DNA of 41,829 nucleotides, taken from assembly GCA_019348355.1 (NCBI GenBank), contig JAHWJP010000010.1:1-41829 (forward strand), written 5' to 3'. Numbering within the stretch: position 1 is the stretch's first letter; each line of letters begins with the position of its first letter. Below the pieces are notes generated by a model that was given only the letters and a program-made list of their open reading frames with translations, made no database searches and had not been told where the DNA came from. The position numbers and the translations under genes are program-made. This document shows positions 32,312 to 40,997 of this stretch, in pieces. This stretch comes from Actinomycetota bacterium (GTDB taxonomy: Bacteria; Actinomycetota; Actinomycetes; Mycobacteriales; SCTD01).

Positions 32312-33526
32312 TCAGGAACCTGCTCGGGCGTAGAGCTTCCGCAGTGGGATCGCCGACACGCCGTGGACGACGGTGCTGAGGGCGACGACGGCCATGCCGA
32401 GCGCGAACACCCGCGGGTCCGTCGCGCCCTCCTCCAAGCTGAACGCCAGGTAGAACACCGAGCTCGCTCCGAGCGGCCCGAACCAACCGACGAACAGCGC
32501 GTCCCGCAGCCGAAGTCCGAGCGGCCGGGCGAGCGCGACCACGACGGGCAGTCGGCGCAGAACCACCACGGCGACCGCGAACAGCACGACGTCGCCACCG
32601 ATCCGACCCCACTGCTCCCAGGGCAGAGCGACGCCCACCAGCAGAAAGAAGGGCAGGACCAAGTACCGGTTCGCGACTTCATCGAGGGCTTCCTGCTCCT
32701 CGCGCTCCATCTTTCCGATTGCCGCGTTGTAGGCCAGACCGGCGACGAACACGCCAAGGACACCGTTGGCGCCCACCACCTGGCACGCTCCCAGCACAGC
32801 GACCGCCATCACCATCGTGAGCACCATCTCCGAGGGTCGCTCAACGCTCCACCTCGCGTCGACGGCTCGAAGCGTCCCGGCCGTCGCCGCACCGATCGCG
32901 ATCGACAGCACCACCGCGACGACCACCTCGTACAACGCCGCCTGCGCCTCGCCCGCCAGCGTCTCGCCCAGGATCGGCGCGAGGGCGATCAGGACCAGCG
33001 GCAGAGCGAGCCCGTCGTTCGCACCAGACTCCTCCGTGAGCACCTGCCGCATCGTCTCGGGCAGCTCCTCCTCGGCGGGCATCCCGCTGACGACGTCCGA
33101 GGCGAGAACCGGATCCGTGGGAGACAGCGAGGCGCCCAGCAACAAGGCCAGCGACAGCGGCAGACCGACCAGCGCGACCGCGAGAGCACCGGTGACCACA
33201 GCGGCGAGCGGCATCACCACCGCCACGAGCAGCACCACCGGCCGCAGCACCGGCCTCAACGACGTGACGGGAAACCGCAGGGCCACACCGATCAGCGAAA
33301 TCGCCAGCATGAGCCGAGCGGCCTCGAGAAGGAGCGGCTCCAGGAGCCTCTCCGGCACCGTCAGCACGGCCAGGACTTCGGGTCCGGCGAGAACACCGAG
33401 ACCAAGAGCAAGCAGTGGGCCGGTCACCGGAAGCCGCCGCACCTGGTAGCTGAACAGGGCAAGCACGAGTGCAAGGCCGCCCGCGGCGAGGTATCCGAGA
33501 TGCAGCTCCTTCACGAGCCTCGGCAT
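32312..33526 (-). CDS. Cation:proton antiporter (CPA1-like)
   Basis: 404 residues with about 12 hydrophobic segments. Family motifs: LGASLSPTDPVLASDVVSG (ion-binding Asp) and LTEESGANDGLALPLVLI (the ND pair of CPA transporters), plus GVFVAGLAYNAAIG. It exchanges Na+ or K+ for H+ at the membrane. There is no C-terminal regulatory domain. The ATG at 33526 has a poor ribosome-binding site; the GTG four codons later (VKELHLGYL) is an alternative. The frame is fully open amid decayed neighbours, so it is either recent or still useful. Confidence 0.9.
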   Translation of the reverse strand: MPRLVKELHLGYLAAGGLALVLALFSYQVRRLPVTGPLLALGLGVLAGPEVLAVLTVPERLLEPLLLEAARLMLAISLIGVALRFPVTSLRPVLRPVVLLVAVVMPLAAVVTGALAVALVGLPLSLALLLGASLSPTDPVLASDVVSGMPAEEELPETMRQVLTEESGANDGLALPLVLIALAPILGETLAGEAQAALYEVVVAVVLSIAIGAATAGTLRAVDARWSVERPSEMVLTMVMAVAVLGACQVVGANGVLGVFVAGLAYNAAIGKMEREEQEALDEVANRYLVLPFFLLVGVALPWEQWGRIGGDVVLFAVAVVVLRRLPVVVALARPLGLRLRDALFVGWFGPLGASSVFYLAFSLEEGATDPRVFALGMAVVALSTVVHGVSAIPLRKLYARAGS

Positions 33527-33855
33527 GCCCAGGAAGCACGAGGGGACACGTGCCTCGCCGCCCTACGACCAGCCTGGCCACGGCGAAGCTGCTCAGGGTC
33601 GCGTATGCGCCCACCGCACGTCGCCTCGCTATCGGCGAACGAGCTCTCCCACATGACTTCGACGGCGCTGCCCGAGGCGCACGCCGCGACACAGGCCCTA
33701 TGACCACGCAGACGCCATGGCACGCGTGCCGGCCCCGGGCATCGCTGACGCTGTGACGCATTCGCCCTCGACCGGATGGGGTAGCGGACGCACATGACGT
33801 CGCATCTCGCTCCTTCCATGGTGGGCGGCGGCCGGCAAAGCCGTAGCGAGGACCT
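33527..33855. other. Gene-free stretch before the ion-channel fragment
   Basis: 329 bases between the diverging antiporter and channel genes. Both may have promoters here, but no convincing -35/-10 pair is seen. Short frames in both directions lack family character. Composition (GATGGGGTAGCGGACG and similar) is less GC-biased than the surrounding conserved block. Confidence 0.5.
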
Positions 33856-34071
33856 GTGCAGGTAGCTCTGGTCCTCGGCGGCAGCGTTCTGCTGCTCGTG
33901 GCGTTCTTCGATGCCATCGAGACGACCCTCGCTCCAGGAGCGGGCGGCGGCCCGGTCACTCGGCGCGTCTGTAGCGCATCGGTGCGACTGATGCGGCGTA
34001 GGACTCCGGCAAGACTTCGTCCGGGCGTGCGTGCGACTCAGAGAGGTTGTCCCGGGTCTCGTAGAACTTGA
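33856..34071 (+). pseudogene. N-terminal fragment of an ion-channel family membrane protein
   Basis: From GTG 33856: VALVLGGSVLLLVAFFDAIE is one membrane helix with the DAIETT motif typical of the first helix of actinobacterial two-pore-type potassium channel proteins, followed by GPVTRRVCSASVRLMRRR. The frame soon loses its character and stops at TGA 34069-34071, where the IS256-type element begins. The pore and the remaining helices are missing, so insertion of the element probably truncated the gene. Confidence 0.55.
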
Positions 34072-34155
34072 AGTGGCGGTCCCCCGCCTGACACCTGCCG
34101 TGAGGTAGGAGTTGGGCGTTCCGCCAAGAACATCCACTTCAGACAGGGGACCGCT

Positions 34156-35400
34156 GTGAAGGACTACCAGAAGACTGCCCGGGTCACACCTGACCTGCTC
34201 GGGCTGGCCGTGCCCGAGCACGTGAGCGTGGTGATGGCCGAGGTCGCTGCCGACATGCGTGAGGGCCTGCTGGCCCTGGCGGTCGGCGCCGGCTTGCAGG
34301 TGATGAGCGCGATGATGGACGCCGACGTGACCGCGCTGGCCGGGGCGAAGGGCAAGCACAACAGCGACCGGGTCGCGGTGCGGCACGGCCTCGAGCGGGG
34401 TCGGTCACCCTCGGCGGGTCGGCGGGTGCCGGTGCGGCGGCTGCGGGTGCGCGCGGCGGACGGCTCTGGTGAGCTGCCGGTGCCGGCCTATGAGTTGTTC
34501 AACAGCACCGAGGTGCTGGGCCGGATGGCGATGGAGAAGATGCTCGCCGGGTTGTCGACCCGCCGCTACGGCCCGGTCGGTCTGGAGCCGGTCGGCGAGC
34601 AGCTCACTGACACGGCCAGCAGCACGAGCAAGTCGGCGGTCTCCCGCCGGTTCGTCGCGAGCACCGAGATCGCGCTCGCGCAGCTACTGGCGGCGATCTG
34701 AACGGGCTGGACCTGGTCGCGCTGATGGTCGACGGGGTGCACTTCGCCGAGACCTGCTGCGTCGTAGCGCTCGGGATCGACCTGCAGGGCAACAAGATTC
34801 CGCTCGCGCTGGTCGAGGGCGCGACCGAGAACAGCACGCTGGTCACTGAGCTGCTGGTCGGGTTGCGCGAGCGGGGCTGGATGTGACCCGCCCGATCCTG
34901 GCCTGCCTGGACGGTGCGAAGGCGCTGCGCCGGGCGGTGCTGGACGTGTTCGACAAGCCGGTCATCCAACGCTGCCAGCTCCACAAGATCCGTAACGTCA
35001 GGGACAAGCTGCCGCAGCGACTACGCCCGGGCGTGGAACGCCGCATGCGAGCGGCCTACCACGCCAACTCGGCGCTGGCCGCCGAGGCGCAGCTGAACGC
35101 GCTGGCCCGCGAGCTGGACAAGACCCACCCCGGTGCGGCGGCGAGCCTGCGCGAGGGCATGAGCGAGACCCTGACCGTGTTGCGGCTGGAGGTTCCGCCC
35201 ACCCTCGCGCGCACCCTGCGCTCGACCAACGCCATCGAGAGCATGATCTCGATCTGCCGGGCCAAGTCGACCAACGTCAAGCGCTGGCGCGACGGGCAGA
35301 TGGCGTTGCGCTGGTGCGCCGCGGGCATGGTCGAGGCCGGCAAGCAGTTCCGCCGCGTCAACGGCCACCTGCATCTTGCTCCTGCGCTTGCGGACGAAGC
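34156..35400 (+). mobile_element. Degenerate IS256-family (Mutator type) transposase
   Basis: Frame 1 from GTG 34156 to TGA 34699 gives VLGRMAMEKMLAGLSTRRYG and TSKSAVSRRFVASTEIALA. Frame 2 continues with LNGLDLVALMVDGVHFAETC, VALGIDLQGNKIPLALVEGA and TLVTELLVGLRERG to a TGA near 34886. Frame 3 gives DVTRPILACLDGAKALRRAV, IQRCQLHKIRNVRDKLPQRL, RSTNAIESMISICRAKSTNV and KRWRDGQMALRWCAAGMVEA. At least two single-base lesions break it. The DDE Asp residues are still visible. The C-terminus loses similarity after GHLHL (about 35376). Terminal inverted repeats were not found. Confidence 0.87.
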
Positions 35401-35464
35401 CCATCGGCTGACCCCTACTCTGAGCGCGTGTCCAGCACCGCGGCCGGCAGCGTACCCCGAAAAA

Positions 35465-35484
35465 TGTCAGTGGTTTGTCAGTCA
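35465..35484. repeat. Right-side copy of the paired GTCAGT motif
   Basis: TGTCAGTGGTTTGTCAGTC agrees with the two left-hand copies (27775, 27940) at 16 or more of 19 positions. It lies 83 bases before the ald ribosome-binding site region and after the transposase remnant, marking the probable right edge of the accessory region. Confidence 0.7.
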
Positions 35485-35566
35485 CCCGCGGTTCCGGTGG
35501 TTCTTCTGGGTTCCCGGCACTCATGGCCCCACCCGCTCTGACCTGCGACAACAGGAGGTACGGCCC

Positions 35567-36682
35567 ATGCGTGTAGGGATCCCTGGCGAGGTCAAGAACC
35601 ACGAGTACCGCGTGGCCATCACGCCCGCCGGGGTGAAGGAGTTGGTCGCCCACGGTCACGCCGTCAGCATCGAGCGGGACGCCGGCGCCGGGTCGTCGAT
35701 CCTGAACGAGGAGTACACCGCCGCCGGCGCCGCCATCGTCGCCTCGGCCGACGAGCTCTGGGCCGCGGCGGATCTGGTGCTCAAGGTCAAGGAGCCGGTC
35801 GAGAGCGAGTACGCCCGGCTGCGCGCCGACCAGGTGTTGTTCACCTACCTGCACCTTGCCGCGTCGCGCGCCTGCACCGATGCGCTGCTGAGCTCTGGGA
35901 CCACTGCTGTGGCGTACGAGACGGTGCAGCTCCCGGACGGCTCCCTTCCGCTGCTGGCGCCGATGTCGGAGGTCGCCGGGCGGATGGCTCCGCAGGTCGG
36001 GGCGCACTGCCTGGAGCGGGAGGCCGGCGGGCGCGGGGTGCTGATGGGCGGCGTTTCGGGCGTCTACGCCGCGAAGGTCGTCGTGCTCGGTGCCGGCGTC
36101 TCGGGCATGAATGCCGCCGCCATCGCGCTCGGTATGCAGGCGGAGGTGCTCCTGCTGGACAAGAACCTGGTCAAGCTGCGGGAAGCCGACCGCATCTACC
36201 AAGGTCACCTGCAAACCGTGGCGTCCAACGTCTACGAGGTGGAGCGGGCCGTCCTCGACGCCGACCTGGTCATCGGCGCGGTGCTCGTACCGGGAGCGAG
36301 GGCGCCGATGCTGGTCAGCGACGAGCTGGTCGGCCGGATGAAGGCCGGCGCGGTGCTGGTCGACATCTCGGTCGACCAGGGCGGCTGCTTCGAGTCGACC
36401 CGGCCGACCACTCACTCCCAGCCGACGTTCGAGGTCAACGGCTGCCTGTTCTACTGCGTCGCCAACATGCCAGGAGCGGTGCCGCACACCTCGACCTACG
36501 CGCTGACCAACGTGACGTTGCCGTACGCGGTCGCGATCGCCGACCACGGACTGCGCGCCGCGGTGGAGGCCGATACGTCGCTCGCGCGAGGCGTGAACAC
36601 CGCCGGTGGACAGCTGGTGTACGCGCCGGTGGCCGAGGCGCACGGTTTGCCCGTCGCCGACCTCCGCGAGGTCCTGGTCTGA
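35567..36682 (+). CDS. ald: Alanine dehydrogenase
   Basis: 371 residues. It converts L-alanine, NAD and water to pyruvate, NADH and ammonia. Start ATG 35567 has AGGAGG at 35553-35558, 8 bases before. [19 protein letters not shown] gives R15; K75 ([10 protein letters not shown]) and H96 (FTYLHLA) fall at the family's catalytic positions; the NAD fold has [19 protein letters not shown], and [20 protein letters not shown] is the typical late motif. The reading frame is open far upstream into the transposase relic, so automatic annotation may give a too-long start. Confidence 0.97.
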   Translation: MRVGIPGEVKNHEYRVAITPAGVKELVAHGHAVSIERDAGAGSSILNEEYTAAGAAIVASADELWAAADLVLKVKEPVESEYARLRADQVLFTYLHLAASRACTDALLSSGTTAVAYETVQLPDGSLPLLAPMSEVAGRMAPQVGAHCLEREAGGRGVLMGGVSGVYAAKVVVLGAGVSGMNAAAIALGMQAEVLLLDKNLVKLREADRIYQGHLQTVASNVYEVERAVLDADLVIGAVLVPGARAPMLVSDELVGRMKAGAVLVDISVDQGGCFESTRPTTHSQPTFEVNGCLFYCVANMPGAVPHTSTYALTNVTLPYAVAIADHGLRAAVEADTSLARGVNTAGGQLVYAPVAEAHGLPVADLREVLV

Positions 36683-36708
36683 CCGGCGCGCGGAGCCGGG
36701 AGCCGCTT

Positions 36709-37620
36709 GTGGCCCGGGCGGTGGGGGCGTACCTCGACCACCTCGCGGTCGAGCGCGGGCTCGCGGCCAACACCCTGTCGTCCTACCGCCGCGACCTCGA
36801 CCGCTACGCCGCCCACCTGGACGCTGCGGGCCGGCGCAGTCTTTCCGACGTCGTCGAAGGCGATGTCGCGGCTTTTCTGACAGCTCTGCGCGAAGGGAAC
36901 GAACGGCACGGCTCGCTGTCGGCAGCATCCGCCGGGCGGGCGGTGGTCGCCGTACGCGGACTGCACCGCTTCGCCCTCCGTGAGGGCTGGACCACCCTCG
37001 ACCCGGCGCGCGAGATCAAGCCGCCGGTTCCGGCGCGGCGACTGCCCAAGGCCATCACCGTGGCGCAGGTCGAAGCCTTGCTCGAGGCGCCCGACTCCGC
37101 GACGCCGCTCGGCCTGCGGGACCGGGCGCTGCTCGAGCTGCTGTACGGGACGGGCGCGCGCATCTCCGAGGCCGTCGGCCTGGCCGTCGACGACCTCGAC
37201 CGCGGCGCAGGGGTGGTGCGCCTCGACGGCAAGGGCGGCAAGCAGCGGATGGTGCCGGTCGGCAGCTACGCGGGACGGGCGGTCGAGGCCTACCTGGTGC
37301 GTAGCCGACCGGTTCTGCTCGCCGCCGGCTCGGGCACGTCGGCGCTGCTGCTCAACGCGCGGGGCGGCCGGCTGTCCCGACAGAGCGCCTGGACGGTGCT
37401 GCGCGCGGCCGCGACCCGGGCGGCGCTTACCGTCGAGGTGTCTCCGCACACGCTGCGGCACAGCTTCGCCACCCACCTGCTGGACGGCGGAGCCGACGTG
37501 CGCGTCGTGCAGGAGCTGCTGGGCCACGCGTCCGTGACCACGACGCAGGTCTACACCCTGGTCACGGTCGACCGGCTACGCGAGGTCTACGCAACCGCCC
37601 ATCCACGGGCGCGGGCCTGA
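36709..37620 (+). CDS. xerD: Tyrosine recombinase XerD
   Basis: 303 residues from GTG 36709. N-terminal SAM-like DNA-binding domain ([20 protein letters not shown]) and catalytic domain with R151 (TGARISE), K175 (DGKGGKQR), H247 and R250 (PHTLRHSF), H273 (LGHASV) and nucleophile Y282 (TQVYT). With XerC it resolves chromosome dimers at dif. Its position before parA is the conserved order (Rv1701-type), so it is a housekeeping gene and not the integrase of the accessory region. It starts 26 bases after the ald stop. Confidence 0.95.
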   Translation: MARAVGAYLDHLAVERGLAANTLSSYRRDLDRYAAHLDAAGRRSLSDVVEGDVAAFLTALREGNERHGSLSAASAGRAVVAVRGLHRFALREGWTTLDPAREIKPPVPARRLPKAITVAQVEALLEAPDSATPLGLRDRALLELLYGTGARISEAVGLAVDDLDRGAGVVRLDGKGGKQRMVPVGSYAGRAVEAYLVRSRPVLLAAGSGTSALLLNARGGRLSRQSAWTVLRAAATRAALTVEVSPHTLRHSFATHLLDGGADVRVVQELLGHASVTTTQVYTLVTVDRLREVYATAHPRARA

Positions 37621-37640
37621 CCGGGCGCGCTGGTGCTTCA

Positions 37641-37669
37641 TTGTGGTGAGAGCCTGCTCCCTCTAGAGT
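37641..37669 (+). promoter_or_regulatory. Promoter of the parA-scp operon
   Basis: TTGTGG (37641-37646) and TAGAGT (37664-37669) are separated by 17 bp, the standard housekeeping-sigma spacing. The transcript would start near 37676, about 54 nt before ATG 37730. Confidence 0.6.
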
Positions 37670-37729
37670 CACGCCTCTCCTGGGAAGGTGTCGACCCGGG
37701 GCCAGGTCGGCAGGAAGAGATGTAGCTCT

Positions 37730-38980
37730 ATGGCAAAGTCGACGTCGGGCAAGCGCGCGGTGCCGGACTCCGGTGCCGCCCCGCGGACCGCCCCGGCTCC
37801 GAGCGACGCCAAGCGAGCCGCAGGCAAGCGAGTTGTGCGCGTCGCCACCGAGCAAGCTGTTGCCAAGGCAGCGGCTGCGAAGGCCACGGCAGCCAAGGCG
37901 CCCCCGAAGGCCACGACAGCCAAGGCACCCGCTGCGAAGGCTTCGGCGCCGAAGGCAGCCGCGAAGTCCACGGCACCCAGAACACCGGCGAAGGCGACAC
38001 CTGCGAAGGCGGCTGTCCCCACTGCGCCTGCTGTCAAGGCGGTTGCCGCCGAGCCCACCGTCCCGGCGGTGGCCAACCTGCCCGCCGGCAAGGTGCGCCC
38101 CGCACGCGAGCCGGGCGCGATCCCAGCCTCCCTGGCTCTCGGCGAGGCCGACGGCGTCGGACCGACCGGCCGCCCCAAGCGGACGTTTCCGGCTCCGCCC
38201 GTCCTGCAGCGCCACGGGCCGGCGCGGATCCTGGCGATGTGCAACCAGAAGGGCGGGGTCGGCAAGACCACGAGCACGATCAACCTGGGCGCTGCGCTCG
38301 CGGAGGCCGGTCGTACCGTCCTGCTCGTCGATTTCGACCCGCAGGGCGCGCTGTCGGTCGGACTCGGGGTCAATCCCCTCCAGCTCGACCAGACGGTCTA
38401 CAACCTGCTGATGGAGCCGGGTATCACGGTGCAGGACGTCATGCTCAAGACCGACATCCCCGGCCTCGACCTGCTGCCGAGCAACATCGACCTGTCGGCC
38501 GCGGAGGTGCAGCTCGTCAACGAGGTGGCACGCGAGCAGACGCTGCGCCGCGTGCTCGCACCGGTGCTGGACGACTACGACGTGGTGCTCGTCGACTGCC
38601 AGCCCTCACTGGGCCTGCTCACCGTCAACGCGCTCACCGCGGCGCACGGAGTGATCATCCCGCTCGAGTGCGAGTTCTTCGCCCTGCGCGGGGTCGCGCT
38701 GCTCATCCAGACCATCGAGAAGGTCCGTGAGCGGCTCAACCCCGAGCTCGAGCTCGAGGGGATCCTCGCCACGATGTACGACTCCCGCACCCTGCACGGC
38801 CGGGAGGTCCTGGCCCGGGTCGTGGAGGCCTTCGGCGAGAAGGTCTTCCACACCGTCATCAACCGCACCATCCGCTTCCCGGAGACGACGGTCGCCGGTG
38901 AGCCGATCACGACGTACGCACCGACGTCCCACGGCGCGACGGCCTACCGCGAGCTCGCGCTCGAGGTGCTGGCCCGATGA
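37730..38980 (+). CDS. parA: ParA/Soj-type ATPase with long basic N-terminal extension
   Basis: 416 residues. The ATPase core starts near residue 167: ILAMCNQKGGVGKTTSTINL (Walker A, K179), VLLVDFDPQGALSVGLGV, YDVVLVDCQPSLGLLTVNAL and LECEFFALRGVALL. The first ~120 residues form an Ala/Lys/Pro-rich region of SKAP/TAKA-like repeats resembling a histone H1 tail, absent in ordinary ParA. ATG 37730 is preferred over GTG 37688 because AGGAAG lies about 13 bases before it, while the GTG has its purine run too close. Role: chromosome or condensin-linked segregation. The next gene starts 9 bases downstream. Confidence 0.92.
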   Translation: MAKSTSGKRAVPDSGAAPRTAPAPSDAKRAAGKRVVRVATEQAVAKAAAAKATAAKAPPKATTAKAPAAKASAPKAAAKSTAPRTPAKATPAKAAVPTAPAVKAVAAEPTVPAVANLPAGKVRPAREPGAIPASLALGEADGVGPTGRPKRTFPAPPVLQRHGPARILAMCNQKGGVGKTTSTINLGAALAEAGRTVLLVDFDPQGALSVGLGVNPLQLDQTVYNLLMEPGITVQDVMLKTDIPGLDLLPSNIDLSAAEVQLVNEVAREQTLRRVLAPVLDDYDVVLVDCQPSLGLLTVNALTAAHGVIIPLECEFFALRGVALLIQTIEKVRERLNPELELEGILATMYDSRTLHGREVLARVVEAFGEKVFHTVINRTIRFPETTVAGEPITTYAPTSHGATAYRELALEVLAR

Positions 38981-38989
38981 GCCGCTGAG

Positions 38990-39658
38990 GTGCTCTACGC
39001 CCTCGGCGATCCGCTGTCCCTGCTGCTGCTGCTGATCAGCTTCGTGGTGGCGGTCACCGTCCACGGCTACGTCCAGGTGCTCGTCGCCGGCCGCAGCGGC
39101 GACCACCGCGTGGCGGCGGAGGGGCGCGCCACACCCGACCCGCGCAAGCACGTCGACCCGTTCGGCGCCGTGGCCGCCGCCATCGCCGGCGTCGGCTGGG
39201 CCAAGCCGGTCGAGCCGCCGGACCGGCGACGTCGCGGGCCGATGGTCGCCACCCTGCTCAGCGGGGCGATCGCCAACATCGCGCTCGGTCTGCTCACCCT
39301 GCTCGTCTTCCGGCTGGTCGGAGGCGGACTGGTCGGCGGATCGACCCTGCTGCTGCAGCGGGGCGTCGAGGGCGAGGTGCTCCTGCGGGCGCTGGCGCTG
39401 TTCGGGCTGTCCAACCTGTTCGTAGGGGTGCTCAGCCTCGTACCGCTGCCACCTCTGGACGGCGGGCGACTGCTGTTCGGGTTGGCCCCGCAGTCCGAGG
39501 GGTGGCGCAAGGCCGAGCATCAGCTCGTCGGGCGCAACATCGGTGTCGCCGTCCTGCTCGCACTGCTGCTCATCCCGCTCGGCGGGCCCCAGGCCCTGCT
39601 GCCGACGCTGCTCGACATCCTGGTGGGACCGCTGGTCCAGCTGGTGGCCGGTGCCTAG
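38990..39658 (+). CDS. Site-2 protease-like (M50) membrane protein lacking the zinc motif
   Basis: 222 residues with about five membrane segments. The fold is recognisable: VVAVTVHGYVQVLVAGRSGD (first motif), RKHVDPFGAVAAAIAGVGWA, LLSGAIANIALGLLTLL and LVPLPPLDGGRLLFGL. The metalloprotease motif HExxH is replaced by HGYVQ, so Glu and the second His are gone, while the distal Asp of LDG is kept. It is expected to be inactive as a protease and may act as a membrane scaffold. GTG 38990 is the start; scpA overlaps its end by 8 bases. Confidence 0.83.
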   Translation: MLYALGDPLSLLLLLISFVVAVTVHGYVQVLVAGRSGDHRVAAEGRATPDPRKHVDPFGAVAAAIAGVGWAKPVEPPDRRRRGPMVATLLSGAIANIALGLLTLLVFRLVGGGLVGGSTLLLQRGVEGEVLLRALALFGLSNLFVGVLSLVPLPPLDGGRLLFGLAPQSEGWRKAEHQLVGRNIGVAVLLALLLIPLGGPQALLPTLLDILVGPLVQLVAGA

Positions 39659-40421
39659 CGCGCAGCTGGAGCGGGCGGCGCCACGCGAGGTGTTCTCGGT
39701 CCACCTCGACGTGTTCGACGGTCCCTTCGACGTCCTGCTGGGGCTGATCTCCAAGCGGCAGCTCGACGTCACGACCGTCGCCCTGTCCCAGGTGACCGAT
39801 GAGTTCCTTTCGCACGTACGCGTCCTCGGACCCAGCTGGGACCTGGACCAGACGACCGACTTCCTCGTCGTGGCGGCGACGCTGCTCGAGCTCAAGGCGG
39901 CGCGGTTGCTGCCCTCGGCCCGGCCGGACGACGAGGAGGACCTCGCGCTGCTGGAAGCACGCGACCTGCTGTTCGCGCGGCTGCTGCAGTACCGCGCCTA
40001 CAAGCAGGCCGCGGGCCGGCTGGCCACCCTGCTGGCCGACGAGGCGCTGCGCTGTCCGCGGTCGGTCAGCCTCGAGCCACGCTTCGCTGGGCTGCTCCCG
40101 GAGGTCCTGCTCGGGCTCGGCGCGCAGCAGTTCGCCGAGCTGGCCGGCCGGGCCCTCGCCCCGCGACCACGGCCGGTCGTCCCGGTCGAGCACGCCCACG
40201 GCGGCAGTGTGAGCGTGGCCGAGCAGACAGCGCTGCTGCGGAACCGGCTTCGTCGTACGGGCGGTGGCTCGTTCCGGTCCCTCACCGCCGACTGCCAGGG
40301 CACGCTCGAGATCGTCGCCCGGTTCCTGGGGGTCCTCGAGCTCTACCGTGAGGGAGTGGTCAGCTTCGAGCAGGTCGAGGCGCTGGGCGACCTGCACGTG
40401 CGCTGGACCGGTCAGCCGTGA
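39651..40421 (+). CDS. scpA: Segregation and condensation protein A (kleisin)
   Basis: 256 residues from GTG 39651. The N-terminus FSVHLDVFDGPFDVLLGLIS and KRQLDVTTVALSQVTDEF are the ScpA signature that binds the SMC neck; FLVVAATLLELKAARLLP follows. The C-terminal winged helix is near FLGVLELYREGVVSFEQVEA and binds the SMC head. With ScpB and SMC it forms bacterial condensin. It overlaps scpB by 4 bases (GTGA). Confidence 0.94.
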   Translation: MPSAQLERAAPREVFSVHLDVFDGPFDVLLGLISKRQLDVTTVALSQVTDEFLSHVRVLGPSWDLDQTTDFLVVAATLLELKAARLLPSARPDDEEDLALLEARDLLFARLLQYRAYKQAAGRLATLLADEALRCPRSVSLEPRFAGLLPEVLLGLGAQQFAELAGRALAPRPRPVVPVEHAHGGSVSVAEQTALLRNRLRRTGGGSFRSLTADCQGTLEIVARFLGVLELYREGVVSFEQVEALGDLHVRWTGQP

Positions 40422-40990
40422 CCCGGCCGGGGGAGCGCCCACCGCTGTCGGCCGCGCTCGAGGCGGTGCTGCTCGTCACCGACGAGCCGGTGCCGGCGAG
40501 CACCCTCGCCGCGGTCTGCGAGGCTGACATCGGCGAGGTGGAAGCGCAACTCGACGCACTTGCCCGAGGCTATCGCGATCAGGACCGGGGTTTCGAGCTG
40601 CGCCTCGTGGCCGGAGGGTGGCGGCTCTACACGCGCGCGGACTGCGCCGGCTATGTCGAGCGCTTCCTTCTCGACGGGCAGTCGGCAAGGCTGACCCAGG
40701 CCGCCCTCGAGACCCTGGCGGTCATCGCCTACCGCCAACCGGTGACCCGGAGCCGGGTCAGCGCCGTGCGTGGCGTCAACGTCGACGGCGTCGTCCGTAC
40801 GCTGCAGACCCGCGGACTGATCACCGAGGCGGGTCAGGCCCCAGGCAGCGCGGGGACGCTGTACCGCACGACGCCGCTGTTCCTCGAGCGGCTCGGCCTG
40901 CGCTCGCTCGACGAACTGCCCCCCCTGGCTCCGCTGCTTCCCGAGCTCTCCGAGTTCGCGGACCTCGACGACGCGTCCCTGTCGAGGTGA
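40418..40990 (+). CDS. scpB: Segregation and condensation protein B
   Basis: 190 residues from GTG 40418 in a GTGA overlap. Two winged helices: LSAALEAVLLVTDEPVPAST with GYRDQDRGFELRLVAGGWRL, and LTQAALETLAVIAYRQPVTR with VRGVNVDGVVRTLQTRGLIT, followed by GTLYRTTPLFLERLGLRSLD. It stabilises the ScpA-SMC complex as a dimer. A tail of about 20 acidic residues ends the protein, 7 bases before the pseudouridine synthase gene. Confidence 0.95.
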   Translation: MTRPGERPPLSAALEAVLLVTDEPVPASTLAAVCEADIGEVEAQLDALARGYRDQDRGFELRLVAGGWRLYTRADCAGYVERFLLDGQSARLTQAALETLAVIAYRQPVTRSRVSAVRGVNVDGVVRTLQTRGLITEAGQAPGSAGTLYRTTPLFLERLGLRSLDELPPLAPLLPELSEFADLDDASLSR

Positions 40991-40997
40991 GGATCGA

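Noticed and set aside
34883-35566. Extension of ald into the transposase remnant, giving a 599-residue protein
   Set aside because: The ald start at 35567 has AGGAGG at the right distance and gives the exact family N-terminus; the upstream part is IS256 transposase by chance in the same frame.
35021-36928. 635-codon minus-strand frame opposite ald
   Set aside because: Antisense shadow of ald and the transposase relic.
36709-37620. xerD as the integrase of the accessory region
   Set aside because: Its place before parA is conserved in actinobacteria and the accessory genes lie on the other side of ald.
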